From: Phycomyces blakesleeanus NRRL 1555(-) | Taxonomy: Eukaryota > Mucoromycota > Mucoromycetes > Mucorales > Phycomycetaceae | Direction of reading: 5' to 3' | Assembly (NCBI RefSeq): GCF_001638985.1 | Contig: NW_017265135.1 | Coordinates: forward strand, 248,001-312,000 | Length of the DNA: 64,000 nt | Made by a program: the position numbers and the translations under genes | Shown here: positions 34,973 through 48,438 of the stretch, in pieces | Position numbering within the stretch: the first letter of the stretch is position 1 | Layout: every line of letters starts with the position of its first letter | The notes under the pieces: generated by a model | The model's database searches: none | What the model was told of the DNA's origin: nothing | What the model saw: the letters and a program-made list of their open reading frames with translations, nothing else

Positions 34973-37900
34973 ATGCAGACGATCTCGCAAACCAAGCACA
35001 ATCAGGAAACGACAGAAACCAATGGCCATGTAAAACAGGACCACAAAAATGGCAAGAAGGCTGAAGTTCTCACAGAGATTCTGCCGCATTCTGAACAGAC
35101 ACAAATTGACCATGCAGATAAAGTGGTCCTTCCTGTTGAAATGGCCAGCATGGTTCCCCTGAGGGTGCTCATTGGAAAAATGGTTCGAAAATCGCATGCT
35201 GATCTCATGACCCTGACGGATACGTAAGAAACGCGTTCTCCAGGCTCAGCATCGTCCTCATCTTCCCTTTTAGACTACCTTCCATGTCCGATGTTGAGCG
35301 AAAACGGCAGATTCTAAATTTTGCTACATTTGCACGAAAGCAGTTTCTAAAGTTATCAGTCCTCGTCAAATGGGCTGAAAATGCGAATGATATCCAAATG
35401 TGTCAGGTAGACGCACAATCTTCACATTCACTTCTCAACTGACAGGATCTTTTGAATAACTTTTTAGAACATCATGGCCCATCTAGCTAACCAAAACAAG
35501 ATTTTCCAAGATACGTCTGATTACTTACACAAAATTCATGTCGAATTGCCGGCAGCAAGAACACGCAATTATGATGTGAAGACTGCCGTCGATGTTCTAA
35601 CAACTGGTACTTACCAGCGAATGCCAACAAAAATAAAGGTAGATCAACAAAATAAAAACGACAGAGAGATTTTTAACACCATATCAGGATATGGTTCCTC
35701 CCGCATGTCTAACGGATGAAGAAGTGCTGGAAACCTTCCAGAAAATGAATGATGTTATCCGTGTGAGATTGCTGACAACAGAAGTACTACCATCTCCTAT
35801 GTTGGACCATCGGATAGGTGAGCAGTAAGAGTTTTGTGGACAATATCAAACATTGCTGACATTTCTCTGATAAGAAAATGGACGGATCTACTTCTCAATT
35901 GAGAATGAATTCAAGGTATCACTCACATTAATGGGACCTAGTAATGCTCGGCAATGGTGGATTGTGTCTCTGGATGTTTTGGTACAAACAGCGGAAGGTG
36001 GAGGAGGAGCAGCAGGTGAGAGAATATATATTGAGTAGTTAGTTGGGTATTGACTTTTACAACAGATGTCGATATTTCATTTAATGACATGCAACAACAA
36101 CATCTTCGAAGTAACGCACAAAGACAATTGGCTCCACCTACACCATTACCACCAAAACCAACGGAAGACGCACCTGTAGAGACAATTGAACAAAAACCAC
36201 CGCTTTTCTTTCCGATCGTTAATTTGTACGACTATCTCCACATGTTCTGTCTTAATATGCAACTCGAGATTGTCTATATGCAGGCAGCTATGTTAGCTAG
36301 AACAAGATGGGTTAATCAACTCAAAGTACATATGGACTCAGCTCGTACCAAACTAACTCTGTCTTACTGGGGAGGGGGCTCACCAGCAGCCCATTGGGCA
36401 TGCCCACAACCATTCACAACAGTCGAAGAAAGTCAAGCAAAAAGCACCGTAATAGAAATTATGATGAGTAACGAAGATGAAAAACGACGGGGAAAATTAT
36501 CACAAAATGACTATATGGTAGCGACCATTCGAGATGAATTCAAAGGATTGATACAGAAAGCTGGAATTGGTGCTTCTGTAGCGCTGGCTGACATAAATGC
36601 TTCGGATCGGCCCAAGGTTGTCTCAGCCCTTAAATACCCCAAAACACAACTCGATCTTAAATGGGGCGACTGTACCGACTTGCATACAAAAGACGTCTTA
36701 TTTGTGCGTATCAAACCAACTTGGTTTCATAGACTAATTAATGTTATGTAGAACCCTACTGATCTCAGCGCAGAACGCCTTTTGCTACATGTTACTCGTT
36801 ACCACGGAGAATGCATTATTGAGAAAATCAGAAAAGTCCTTAAATATCAAGAAAAATTCTTGGAAGAAAACGGGCTTCATTTGGCTATAGAAACAAACGA
36901 TGATGTTCCAATTGGTGACGTTAAGCTTGAAGGTATATGCAGGCTAATATTTTATAACTATAGTACGATATTAACATTAGGAGACAACAGATGAACAACC
37001 AAAGGCAGAAGATTCGACATTAATAGTGCGCTATCGTCATGAGAGATACATCAGTATTGATGTTGATACTCGTACCGGTCTTGTCAGAATATGTGAAGTT
37101 GGACACGGTTACGGCGAAGGTGATGGTAAGAGATCCGCCTGTAGAGATATAATGGGCTTAAGATTAATAACGATATTTTAGTCAAATTGAAGAATCTTGA
37201 AGAAAAGATAAACAACGATCCCATCAATACAGCACAGCATCTGCTTTGGCTACGATCAGAAATTGTTGTTCGTGAAATTGTCTCGCTGGCGAAACAATTG
37301 AGACTCCAGCCTTACCATCCAGCACAAATGAATTTGCGGCCAGACGATATTGCCAAATTATTCAGTGACATTCCTCCCATGTCAAGCCCTAAACAACCCG
37401 AACCAGACATCCACTACTCCCCCAAAAAAATCACTTCGACCGACACAAAATCCAACACCAGCAAACAAATATATCCAACACACTGTATATTCCTCCAATT
37501 CTTACAATTCGAGGACTGGTATTTCGTAGTTGCTATTGTTAATGATGAATTTCAAGCATGGTTATGCTGTCTTTCGTAAGTAGAAAAAAAAAGGAGAAAG
37601 AAAGAGAAAAAGAAAGAAATGACTGGACAAGATGGTTCTTATGATGCTTATTTATTTATACGGATATAGAAAAGTATACGATCAGAACGGTCTCTATCAA
37701 ACCATTACAGATCTTATTCATATTGACTATAAAGATATCTGGAGCGAACAATTTTATGAAGATAATGATATTGACAGTGATGTGAATAATGAAACACGCA
37801 AACGGAGGCGGGAACAGTTAGTAAAAAATCAGACAAAAATATTGAAGCGTCGAAAAACCTTGACTTCTTTAGACGAATTATTGACAGCATCCGCCAAAAA

Positions 37901-39677
37901 CTCTCGCGAGATTGACAAGTAAATGACCATTCAATATATCTTGCTTTTATTTATAAATAGTAAATACTGACAATTATCTAGTTTGTCGATAAACCTACGA
38001 TTTATGGCTAAATTGGATTCACTCTGTCGGTAAGGGAATGGAATATCTAGTCTATATTTACCTAATGCCTTTTTGGCTTTTAGGGCCTTTATAACCAACA
38101 AGAAAATCGAATTTCAACTACAACAGCACAGGGGGGCTCTTAATTATCGAATGCGACCTCTTCTCAAGTGTCTGTCTGATGCCGATGTTCAGGTTATGAA
38201 CCATCCTGGTGTAGATCATATGGAGGTCATATGTGTTCCTCAGAAAGATTTATTCACAGTTTGTGCTCAAGGCAATGTGGATATTTCAAACACTGCGCCA
38301 TCAAAAGATAGTACGCTTAAGATAACACCTTGGGCAGAAAAGCAACTGTCTCAAATGCATAATGATATTCTGATACGAGCGTCTGGAAGATGGACAACAG
38401 GGCGGCGAGGAGACTGCCATGTAGTGTTTCAAGATAGATTCAATTGGAAGCGTGTTCCACTCAAGTCCTTTTACATTAATGGTAAGTTTATTAAGAGTTT
38501 TTATAAATTACTTAAACTTACTCAAGAAACCAGATCACATCTCTCTTGACAAGACAACTGGTGTAATGTCGTTTACCTACGCACAGATTGATATGTGCGT
38601 AGATCGATTCTTAATAGATTGGGAAAGAATATTTATGATGACAAACCTGGCCAGACAAAGTAAATTAAAATATGTGAATGTGTAATGGAGGCTATATATT
38701 AACCAGTTTAAATAGTTCCTTCAAGATGGCTTAAAAAGTACAAGGAAGACTTGAAGTTTGAACCGTTTGATACACAGGAACTCAGGTTTATTTATGCAAA
38801 AGCGTTTATATGCTCTATTCGATGGGACTCTCCTGAAAAGGGGCGCCCAAGGCAATATCTTATCGATCTTACTATGCCAACACAACAATCGAAAAAACCT
38901 AGTCCAGTAATTCTCCGGCTTTCATTAAGCAGGAATCCCCATATACGAGTGGCGACGTATCTTCAAAATATTCTTAATGAGAAACTGGACTTGATTTATT
39001 TTATACAAGTAAGAACTTAACTTATTATCAATACAATGAGACCATAAGTATTATATATTTATGTAACTTTACTACCAAGGTACTTTTCCAAACTCTCCCT
39101 TTGATGGCAGGCTTGGAAGAAATAGAGGTGGCATGTACACAGAATGGAGAAATTGGAAAAATATCTGTTATCCCGCGAGCTGTTGATTCTGTCCGGATTG
39201 TATATTCCTCAATGTAAGTCTTACCATTATTTTCAGAACGGCATGATACGACGAATTCTTGATAGGCATGCATTGGATATTCGCTTCACAGACGCATCAA
39301 CGTTGTGTGTGTCAGATGCAGCATACCATTCGATCTTCTACTCTACCTTGGGAAATAAGAAGACAGAAAGATTGGTTGTTCCGCAACCCTACCTTTCACC
39401 ACTTGCCCCATACACCGTAAATCAAGCCATCAAAGTAACTCAACAATTGGTATTTGCGCCTTTTGCGCAGTTTGATAAGTTACTAGAGACACTTGATCAA
39501 TGGATATTTTCAAAAGACATGTGTTCTGATGAACAAGACAATCCATGGTATGTGTCGGATCACTCCTGGGCGGAGGAAGACGGGCCAAGGGCACTCCCTT
39601 TCCCACATGGCTTCCATTGTTCTGCTTCACTGTGTCGTACTGTTCTGCGTCAGTTGCAGAAATTAGATGATATCTAA
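34973..39677 (+). CDS. MED14: Mediator complex subunit 14 (Rgr1/Med14)
   Basis: A long gene with many short introns, roughly 1,200 residues. The conserved N-terminal MED14 domain begins with MVPLRVLIGKMVRKSHADLM, then LPSMSDVERKRQILNFA, LSVLVKWAENANDI and YDVKTAVDVLTTGTYQRMP. Further on are LTLMGPSNARQWWIVSLDVL and YDYLHMFCLNMQLEI followed by LTLSYWGGG. Med14 is the scaffold that joins the head, middle and tail modules of Mediator and is needed for RNA polymerase II transcription in the nucleus. ATG 34973 gives a charged, poorly conserved leader before the domain; a later start cannot be excluded. The C-terminal tail region (38070-39677) is more divergent. Stop TAA 39675-39677. Confidence 0.9.
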
Positions 39678-41426
39678 AAATGACGGATTTCGCCTTTCTA
39701 TCATTATAGCTTATGTAAAAAAAATTAAAAGTCAAATATAGAGAAATATTATATACATATTTATATAAAAAATTGGGTTTATAGTGGAGCGCTTCCTGCA
39801 TTAAAAAAAAAGGAAGCAGTCTAGTACTTGCACATAATTGAATTGTAATATATATATATGAAATCGTAAAGTATATGAAGATCTTTACATATGAGCAAGA
39901 TATTGTTCTTCGAATTAACATTCTTTCAAGAATATCAGCCATATTTTGAGTGAAGTTAAAGGATTTACAAACTACTACTTCATTATAACCACATCTACAA
40001 TAACGCTTTTACAGCTCTCCAAAACCTTCCCTGCGTTTATATATATATATACTATGAATACATTACTATAAAGTAAATATATGGTGTCTGCGACCGTTAC
40101 TTTTGAGTTTACTTCTCAAAAACTCTATTTTATTTTTATTTTATTAGAGCACCACAATCCCTTTCAATATTCTTTATAAAACTAACTTTTTATCAATTGA
40201 ATAATAATTAGTAATAGTAAAGAGTGAATAGCAGGCAAAATAATTGCAAAGCTTTTGCTTACAAGCAGTTGCTGCAGATTCTCTAATTTGCTCCTTATTA
40301 ACAACAACAAAAACTATAGATCATATGTGGAACACATGGTTGAATTAAGATCATGGAATGTTGAAAATGGAGAGAATTTATGTGATGCATGGCGACAGTA
40401 ACTAGAGAAATATGGTCAAAATCATGAGTGTTGTCTTGGAAAAATGACATGTCATTGAATATGGCTACTCGATCCAGTGTAACTCAAGTGCATCTGATGA
40501 CCTTTATGGTCACATTGGTTTTCGGATAGTATGCAATTGAAATGTCAGAGATAAAATCAGATACTAAAATTGACATTTGCCTACAGCCAGGAGCGGCTGT
40601 CATCCTCTTGGATAAGATATCTTTGCTAATTAGACTTTTGTATATATTTTAGATAATACAGATGTAGAATATAATTGGTGTGGACAGACTAAAAAGCTAA
40701 AAAAAAAAAAAGTTCAAATACATATTAGATAAAATGAAGTGCTCATAGTAGCATCTCTTCTATCAGGTGAAAATATTTTATTACGGTGATTTCTAGACTT
40801 TTCATATTGTAGTACATCTCTTCCACGAAAAGCATTATATTCTTCTCAATCAAATTGGCAATAGAATAAGACTAGTCAGGCAGAGTGGTCTGAACTTTTT
40901 TTTTGAACTTTTCAGTCCCTCCACACTATCTATAATAATAATAATAAACAAGATTATAAGAAGTTTTTCAAAAGCTATCAACATCAGGGTTGTTTACATG
41001 TACATTTTCACGTCAAATAGATCAAAAAAACAAAGACAGATGGCTAAACTCACTGTTAAAAGTAATATTTATACATACACCAAAGGGAACAAGTACATAT
41101 ATATATATATATGTGCGCACACTAATAATAAAAAAGAAATAAAGAAATAAAAATAAAGTGAGATGATATTTGTGTTGTACATAAAATTGAATATAAAGAA
41201 ATATATAAAAGATATCAGTTAGAACGGGTACAGTTTACTAATAGCACATATAACTTAGAGTATTGATAGAGGTGGGTTTGTATAGAATGAATGGCAGTTG
41301 ATATAGTGATTGAAATAGTATATTGAGTTCCGGCTATATATCGGTAAAAATAAAAGCATGTAATTAATAAAGAAGAAGAAAAAGTAACAAAGGGTATAAA
41401 TATAAGGAGGGATGGCTTAATAATGT
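39678..41426. other. Convergent intergenic region, no gene seen
   Basis: About 1.75 kb of AT-rich DNA between the stops of MED14 and the Rho GEF. Several TA-repeats (near 40038 and 41100) and A-runs. Nothing recognisable as protein or RNA gene. Confidence 0.6.
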
Positions 41427-43654
41427 TTACAACAGAGGAGGAGTTTTGTCCTCTGATACCAGTTTTAACTGGAATATAGAATGATAAGCATCTTTTACAG
41501 GATCGGTCATTACACCAAAAATAAAAGGTACTTCGGTTTTATGACCATTGCTCAGACAGAGAAAGTTTTTTCCTCGGATAATTTGTTCAAGATTGCCCTG
41601 AATTGGATATTAGTCTACGAACAAAGTAGATTTTCTAGTGAATTACTAACCGTAATTATGTTGCGTATTTCAATAAATGAAGGCTCGAATGCGATCAAAT
41701 ATGGATATGAGTATGCAAATGTATCGGGTGTCCCCTCCCACTCGATCAAGAAATTTGGATATTTGCGCCTACCCTTCTTATCGATATAAAAAGCATATTC
41801 TAAGGTAACCAAAAAAAGTAAGTATTCTAGTTATTGACTTGGTTTAACACATTTCTCTTACCGTCGTAGCATACAATATATTCTTTTAAATGATTGCAAA
41901 AAAGAGATATATGCTTTACATCTATACCGATATTTAACCGTGATTCATCTTTTTCTCTTGATGTAATAAAATTTAAGTTTTTATCATTTGGATCAAGTAA
42001 ATCTAGTGCATGAGGATTATAATCAGTACCAGAAACGAAAGAGAAAATATTAAAAACGGGAGAACGAAACTCACAATCGATCTTGTTTGTATGCATATCA
42101 ACTATGACAATTCCACGTTTGCAGGTAATTAATAGATTATTAGGGGTCAATTCCAAAGCCCAGGCTTCACTTGGAACATAGGTCTTCCTGAATATCCTCA
42201 GTCGTGTTTTTACTGAAACTTTTTTTGTTTTCCCGAATATACCAAGAAAGGACCCAGACTTCTTTTCCGGTGAACTTGATGGTTCATAAAGAGTAATGGT
42301 CGTGCTTAGCGGAGATACTTGAGGTACGCAAATTAATGTTTTATCGAGGCAGTATCCAACATGAAAAAAAGGAACTTGGGTCTCTAATTTGAGACCCGGT
42401 AATTGTACTTTGGATGTATCACTTAGTACTGCCAAAGGATATTCCCATAATACTTTGTCTGCCAGCACCATCAATAATTTATCACTCTCGAGAACGTTAA
42501 CTTGAGTAACCCTTTCTAGATTTAATACTTGGCGGGGTGGGCTCTGACTCACTACACGTCCAAGGTAGACACCATTGTCTGTAGCAAGAACATAAAACTG
42601 CCCATTTTCTAAAAAAAATTGTTGGATATATTAGATTTAAAAAGAGAAAATAACTCTATACTTACTAAAAGTGACAATGTGGTTGATCTTGGAGTTGACA
42701 TAGAACGTTCGTTCCGGAATGATAGGATGTATATCAAATACAGGCTGTCTCTGATTTTTTATTTCTCGTTGTGATTGGATATGCTCTAACCAAGGTTTTC
42801 GAGTGGCTACGGAAGGTGCGTAAAGGGTAAATGTCTCGGACATTCTGCGACCCATACGTTTAAATACAATCGGGTGCCCTATTCTGCTAGCAGTTATAGA
42901 AGTGTTTCCGGCCAGCCTCAAACTTCCGATAACAGCAGAGGATCTCTGTGATTCGACAGTTGGAATATAGGATAGTATACTGCCGCTTCTATGTGTAAGA
43001 GCACACGATTGAGGTACTGATACTTCGAGAAGTTCCAATGGGATCGGCTATCAAATAATTATATGAGATTTTGTTGTTACAATTTCTATCATTAAAAGCA
43101 AAATATGTATTTTAAGGGCATATATATATATATTACTTACTCGTTTGCGGACAATATGGCATTCGCGGCCATGTACTATCTTTATTTTTGAAATCACCAA
43201 ATAGTTATCGAGTAGAATTGCCTGGTATTCTGTAGACTCTAGATTGCTCGTCTTGCGAAGTACGCCTTGTTTGATGATGTGCCGATCCTCTTCAAGCAAT
43301 TTTAAATCCTAAAACCACTCATTGTCTTAAATACTGATAATAATATAAATTGAATAAATAAAAGGTACTCACCATTGCGTCGGCTTTGTTTTTAAATGTA
43401 AGGTGCTTATGTATTCGTTCGAGATCAAATTTATTTTTTGCTTTTCCGGTTTCTACATTCACACGCCCGAGAAACTGTCGAATGGTATCTACAGCATTTG
43501 GTATTTGTATTCGATCAGGGTGGCCTTCTGGAGTATGTTTCAAAATTTCATTTAATAAAAGAGTATATCTGCCCAAACGAGTAGTAGGTTTGGTAAGATA
43601 ACCGTTTAACTCGAGTTTCTTAGATGATGGGTTGCGCTCTGTTGTCTATTTTTT

Positions 43655-43685
<31 letters not shown>

Positions 43686-45664
43686 ACTTAGCAATAATAA
43701 TAATAAGGTAAAGCTTAAAATATTCAATTCCACAAAATATATATTGCATTTTCTCACTTCTGCAAAGATTCTCAGGGCTGGATTGATGTAGCGTTCCTGT
43801 TCGAACACGAATTTCGCTTCATGCTGTCTCGCTCCATAGTAAATAAAAGGTTCAAAGTCCACTGCGAACTTTAGCATGATGTCGCCGATCTGTGAAACAA
43901 TGGGGTACTCATTTTGTCGTTCCAGAAGCACATTGACAAGCTTTCGACTGATATTCCGAATTGAGAGTAAATTCGAGAACACCTTATCGATGAAGGTGTC
44001 GCGACGAGAGGCTGGAATAACGTTTCCGTCACGCAAAGGTTCTATCCACAACTACCAAAGCAGAAAATGTATTATAAGTACGTGCATGTGCTTATGTACA
44101 CATATAATTGTTCACTAGCTTACCTCATTCATATAATCCAAATCACTAGAGAAATTTTCTTCTGTGTAAATTAATTCAAAGATAGTCTCCTGGCGTTTAC
44201 GTTCGCTATTTGAAACAGAGGCACGAATATCTGGCGACACATTGTCAGTCCATAATTGCTGTGCCTCGGTTTGCAAGTATTTGTGGGTAGTTGAGATCGT
44301 GAGTGGGGTATCCACACTGTAATGACGATTGTTCTATAGTGACAATAAATACAAGTTTCATTTAGCAATCTCGGATAGGCTTCTATTCAAAGCAAGGGCC
44401 CATGTTCAGATTATTTAGTACATGCCTGGTCCGCTCTTTTTGGACATGTGTAACTATAGCAGGGTACATTCGTCTGGTTAAGATCACACGTAGGTACAAA
44501 ACAGTGTGTAAGTCCGGTAAAAACGCCTGTCGGGAACTCTGTGGTTTCGAGGTCCATTTGAGCATCATGAAAAATTGTAACGGACTCATCGTCTCGAAGG
44601 CTTTCGCTAAATATACTGCTTGCAGTTGTCATTGTACCAGGGGAAGTTATCACGGAGCCATTACCACTTATATGACCATCTGTTTTGTTGGCATAGTGTA
44701 GTACGTAATCATCAAATTGATAAATCTCTAATGTTGAATCTACTAGGCGACTCTCATAATTGACATCATGAAAAAACCGTTGGGCACCCAAGGCCCGACC
44801 GATACCTAGGGCCAATCGTCGATCGGTTGTATTGAGGATTAAAGCTAGTTTGTCCTAGCGTTTGTTGCACACCATTAAGGAACATAACAACGCAATATAA
44901 ATACATGTGAGAAATCACTTACGACGGCTTCCTTTCCATCGAATGCGTTCTTGTATTCAATTCCATTTTTGACACGATCGCCTTGAATGATTCTTTGTTG
45001 AAACTCTTGAGCAACCACGGAAATGAGAGCCCCGTAAACAATTGCAGATGTGTTAATTGGTGGTGGACGAACAGTATCGTGCATTCTGTGTATTCGATTG
45101 GTTTCACAGGCTTGACTATTTGTGAATGTAATGCGGTGTGGCTGGTGGGAGATGTTCTGAGAGCTTGGTTGCATTTTCCCCTTGTTTCTGTTCTGCACTA
45201 GGTTGAGAAGAGGGTAGAGATCAATATTGTGCTCGGGAGACAATATTAAACTCTCAGTGCGTACCTTCTGGCACAAACTCGGGTTCTTTTGATCGAAAAA
45301 AGACTTTGCTTTCTTCTTTAGATGAAATGCTCGATTTTTGTGGAAGGTCTAATCCATCATAAGGTCTCTCATCCCAAAGCGTCATAGACGGCCTTGGGCC
45401 AGATAATCGACATTTTCCATCCGTCATAGACATATTAAGTAAGCTACACTCGTTCTTTGCAGCTTTTTCGAGCATATCTTTGGTGTAAGCATGCTCCCAG
45501 TCTATCTTTTGAGCGTTAGAATGAGACGAAGAAGGTACAAGTCGAGTATTGTCGACACAGTGGTCAGGTATTATTGGAGCTGTCTTTTGAGGAAGAGTTC
45601 CAAACAGACCATTGGCCATGTTCAGGTCATTGAAGGTCGATTGCTTCACGTCTGGATAGCTCAT
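41427..45664 (-). CDS. Rho guanine nucleotide exchange factor (Rom1/Rom2 type: DEP-DH-PH-CNH)
   Basis: A multi-exon gene of roughly 1,200 residues. The N-terminal 45664-45250 exon is Ser/Asp-rich and disordered. A DEP domain follows (about 45110-44690, IEYKNAFDGKEAV then LALGIGRALGAQRFFHDVNY). The DH (RhoGEF) domain is at about 44220-43390 (ERKRQETIFELIYTEENFSSDL, then LGRYTLLLNEILKHTPE). A PH domain spans about 43300-42750 and a citron homology domain about 42640-41427 (NGVYLGRV, YPLAVLSD, FLIEWEGTPDTFAYSYPYLI). This order is that of yeast Rom2, which activates Rho1 at the plasma membrane to drive the cell-wall integrity pathway and glucan synthesis. ATG 45664. It is divergent from the AAG-like gene. 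Confidence 0.93.
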
Positions 45665-46293
45665 TGTATGTGTGCGTCAAATCTCGATTTAAACAAACAA
45701 AAAAAAGACAAAAAGACTTTCAATGAGAATGCGATTAAAAGAGAATGGAAATTGCTTTGAATTCTGGGTGTAGAATTAAAATAAAGGAAAAATTTGAGAA
45801 AAAAGACAAGTTTATCTATTGAAAGGGTCCAGGAACCAGATAGGTTTCAATCGATTAGAAAAAAAAAAAGAGAGAAAAGGCAAAAGAGGAAAAGAGAAAT
45901 AGCCTGCAAAAGATGACCAAAAAAAACCGGAGTTTAACAAGAATAGTTTGCCTTTTTAGCCTGGGCCAACGCAAGAACATTTCATAAAAGGAAGAGGGAA
46001 ACCCTTTCGTCACTCACTTGCTCAGCAATCACTATAGATTGCTTGGACCTTTTTTATTGTTTTATTATTTTTAAGGGCAAAACCAACTCTCTAAAATATT
46101 TTTTAGTACTATTACGTTATTAGCTTCCATAGCTTTTAGAAAAGCTTTTAAGAAATGGGTTGCAATGATTATGAGCTCACCATGAGATCCCCATCCCAAA
46201 TGAACCGCCTGTGTACCGAACTAGTCAAAATAGTCACGAGTTACGTCAAATAACTCAAAACACTGGTCTTTACTCGAATGAAAGTTGGTGACA
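45665..46293. promoter_or_regulatory. Divergent promoter of Rho GEF and AAG-like genes
   Basis: A 629-bp head-to-head spacer with A-rich purine tracts (about 45855-45930) on the Rho GEF side. No specific factor site recognised. Confidence 0.4.
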
Positions 46294-47280
46294 ATGCCCC
46301 TCAACTCCCTTTTCTGTATTCCTCTACCCCCTGCTTCATCTGATCCAGCAGACCATTACCGAACTCATTTCGACTCACTTGCCCGAAAGATTCTGCTTGA
46401 CTATGATCTCTACATCGGAGATAAGCGATATGATATTCTTGAGGTAGAAATGTATTTGAATACCTCTGAACTGGGCCACGAGGATCCACACTGCCACAAC
46501 CATCCCCTTCAAAAGACTTTCAGCAATTGGTACTTCCATCGTATTGGAAAGACAGATGGTTTCAAAGGCGGTAGTCGTAAAGGAGTTGACATTACGATGG
46601 GTAATCCAGATAACGATACCAAAGGTGGTATGATTATCCGAGCCATAAAGGAACAAGAGACGGACAGACTTGTGGAAGGGCCTAGTCTCGTTGTAGATGA
46701 GATATTGCAAGTACATGGGCATACAAGTCTCAAAGCGTTTGTCTCAGAGAAATGGAAAGATAAACCAGCCAACTGCTGGGCAACCGATACCTGCCTCTAT
46801 CTAGTCAAGAAAGAAAATCAAGATACCAGCATGCAAGCCCCTGCAAAAAGACGAAAGCTTGATAGACCTCTTCTCATGGGTACTATCTATGCATCCTGCC
46901 GAGTAGGCTTAAGAACTTGGAAAGCCAACACGCCCTACGACAAATGCCTTTGGTTTGTCGGTATACCCTATCGTTACGTACAGCAGCCATGGCTGTTGAA
47001 GAAAGGAAGGATATGGACAGTTCTTGAGATGTTGGACAAAAACATGGCCGAGAAAGATATCGCGAGCCTGAACAACATCAGCATCAACCTAGTAAAGAAA
47101 TACAAGGAAGCGTACGAAAAAGGACAGAGTGCTCCTTTGGAGGCTTTGAGACATATTATGACCAAGGATATTCTTAGTGACAGTCTCTGGAGAATAGAGG
47201 CAATGAGTGCAATTCGATGGTGGGGAAGGCAGAATGAGAAAGGAAGAGCTCAAGCAATTAGTCATATACCTATACGTTAA
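46294..47280 (+). CDS. Uncharacterised intronless protein with alkyladenine DNA glycosylase-like signature
   Basis: One 987-nt exon, 328 residues. I do not know a named family. By eye it aligns with the AAG/MPG glycosylase fold. E52-M-Y54 sits where human AAG has catalytic E125-A-Y127, and EDPHCH with H68 matches the EDEAAH around H136. GGMIIRAI resembles the AVLIRALEP strand and LVEGPSLVV resembles the GPxxL segment. YASCRVGL then corresponds to ARVGVG with a following aromatic patch. If real, it would bind flipped bases and perhaps excise damaged purines. About 35 C-terminal residues (MAEKDIASLNNISINLVKKY) look like a helix-turn-helix. The upstream part DPADHYRTHFDSLA is also conserved-looking. 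ATG 46294 is the first in frame; longer readings use TTG. Gene certain, function inferred. Confidence 0.85.
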   Translation: MPLNSLFCIPLPPASSDPADHYRTHFDSLARKILLDYDLYIGDKRYDILEVEMYLNTSELGHEDPHCHNHPLQKTFSNWYFHRIGKTDGFKGGSRKGVDITMGNPDNDTKGGMIIRAIKEQETDRLVEGPSLVVDEILQVHGHTSLKAFVSEKWKDKPANCWATDTCLYLVKKENQDTSMQAPAKRRKLDRPLLMGTIYASCRVGLRTWKANTPYDKCLWFVGIPYRYVQQPWLLKKGRIWTVLEMLDKNMAEKDIASLNNISINLVKKYKEAYEKGQSAPLEALRHIMTKDILSDSLWRIEAMSAIRWWGRQNEKGRAQAISHIPIR

Positions 47281-47379
47281 TCATCTATATTGTATGTTGT
47301 TAAAAAATAGTAATAAACGATTAAAGTATACGGGAGTATACATACTAAAGCAACAATGTGTAGACAGAAAATGTGAGTT

Positions 47380-48438
47380 TTATTCATCATCGTTTACAAA
47401 ATATTCTTCAACTACATTACTCGGTCCACTAATTCCGCTCTCAGAAACTACTCGTACTCTCTCCTCTTTTGTTCCCATGTCTTTCATTAACTGTGATGTC
47501 TGATCTGGGATTTCTGCCTGAGGAATCAAAGGTAGATGTAGCATATCGCGAAGACCTTGGTTCTCGGCTGTTAGCTGTGTGATCAATGCTTCCCGTTCGT
47601 CATTCACGCCGTCATCGTGAAGTGATCGCAACATAGATGCCAGCTTATGTAACCTGCTCTGCAACGTTGTATTTTCTATGAAAAGGGCAGCGGTTGTACC
47701 CTATGGAATATTCAAAAGAAAAGAAATCAATTTGGATTAAAGTCTGATCCATAGATACTCTTACCTTTTCAGCATCTAACAAAGCTTCATATTCTCTTCT
47801 CAGTTTCGACTGTCCCTCAGTTGTTGCATTCTACATCAAGAAAAAAAAAAGAAACAAATTATAGTCAACTTCCTTATTATTTATATCTTGTTTTCCTTAC
47901 TGCATGAGATCGTAACTTAATAGTAACTGCCTCTATATTGGTTTCATAGTCTTTCACCAATGATTGCAGGTTACTGCATTCACTTTCTAGATATTGGTTT
48001 CGATTCAAAACTGCCTGGTATTTTTGCATCAGCTTATAATTGTCAGAGATGAGATCTTTGGGTTGCCTTTCTGATGTCGAGAGGTCATTGGCTACATGAG
48101 AAGGCAATGGGGAATGTATACGATCGATAGGAACGGTAGTAGTGGATTCTGCCTGCTCTTATGTTAAAAAAATCGATAACATTTTAGCAAAACTACTTCT
48201 TCATAAAGCAATTCTTTCACCCATATTTTTACCTTGTCCGTTATTACTGGTGCTTACTGCTCTTTGCTAATCATACTTGTTAGATGTTATATTCGTACTG
48301 AATTGTAGTTAGCATATTAACCTTAAGATCTTGTAATTGTGATGAGAGACTTCCTGCAAAATCTTGATTTGTCTGATGCTGACTGGCTAATTCATTAGTA
48401 ACCTTCCACAGTTTTTGTAAGAAGTCCTCCTCTGTCAT
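47380..48438 (-). CDS. Coiled-coil protein of the SIKE/FGFR1OP2 family (STRIPAK-associated)
   Basis: About five exons. Exon 1 (48438-48322) starts MTEEDFLQKLWKV. Later exons encode long heptad-rich helices: NYKLMQKYQAVLNRNQYLES, then EGQSKLRREYEALLDAEKG. The last exon has LQSRLHKLASMLRSL and LTAENQGLRDMLHLP. That last block resembles the ENKGLREIL end of human SIKE1 and FGFR1OP2, which belong to STRIPAK phosphatase-kinase complexes. In fungi STRIPAK controls hyphal fusion and development. The short Asp/Glu-rich tail ends with TAA at 47380-47382. A different coiled-coil family remains possible because such helices resemble each other by chance. Confidence 0.65.

Noticed and set aside
34835..35197. 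Minus-strand open frame of 120 codons
   Set aside because: It overlaps the conserved MED14 N-terminus on the opposite strand, and MED14 is unambiguous.
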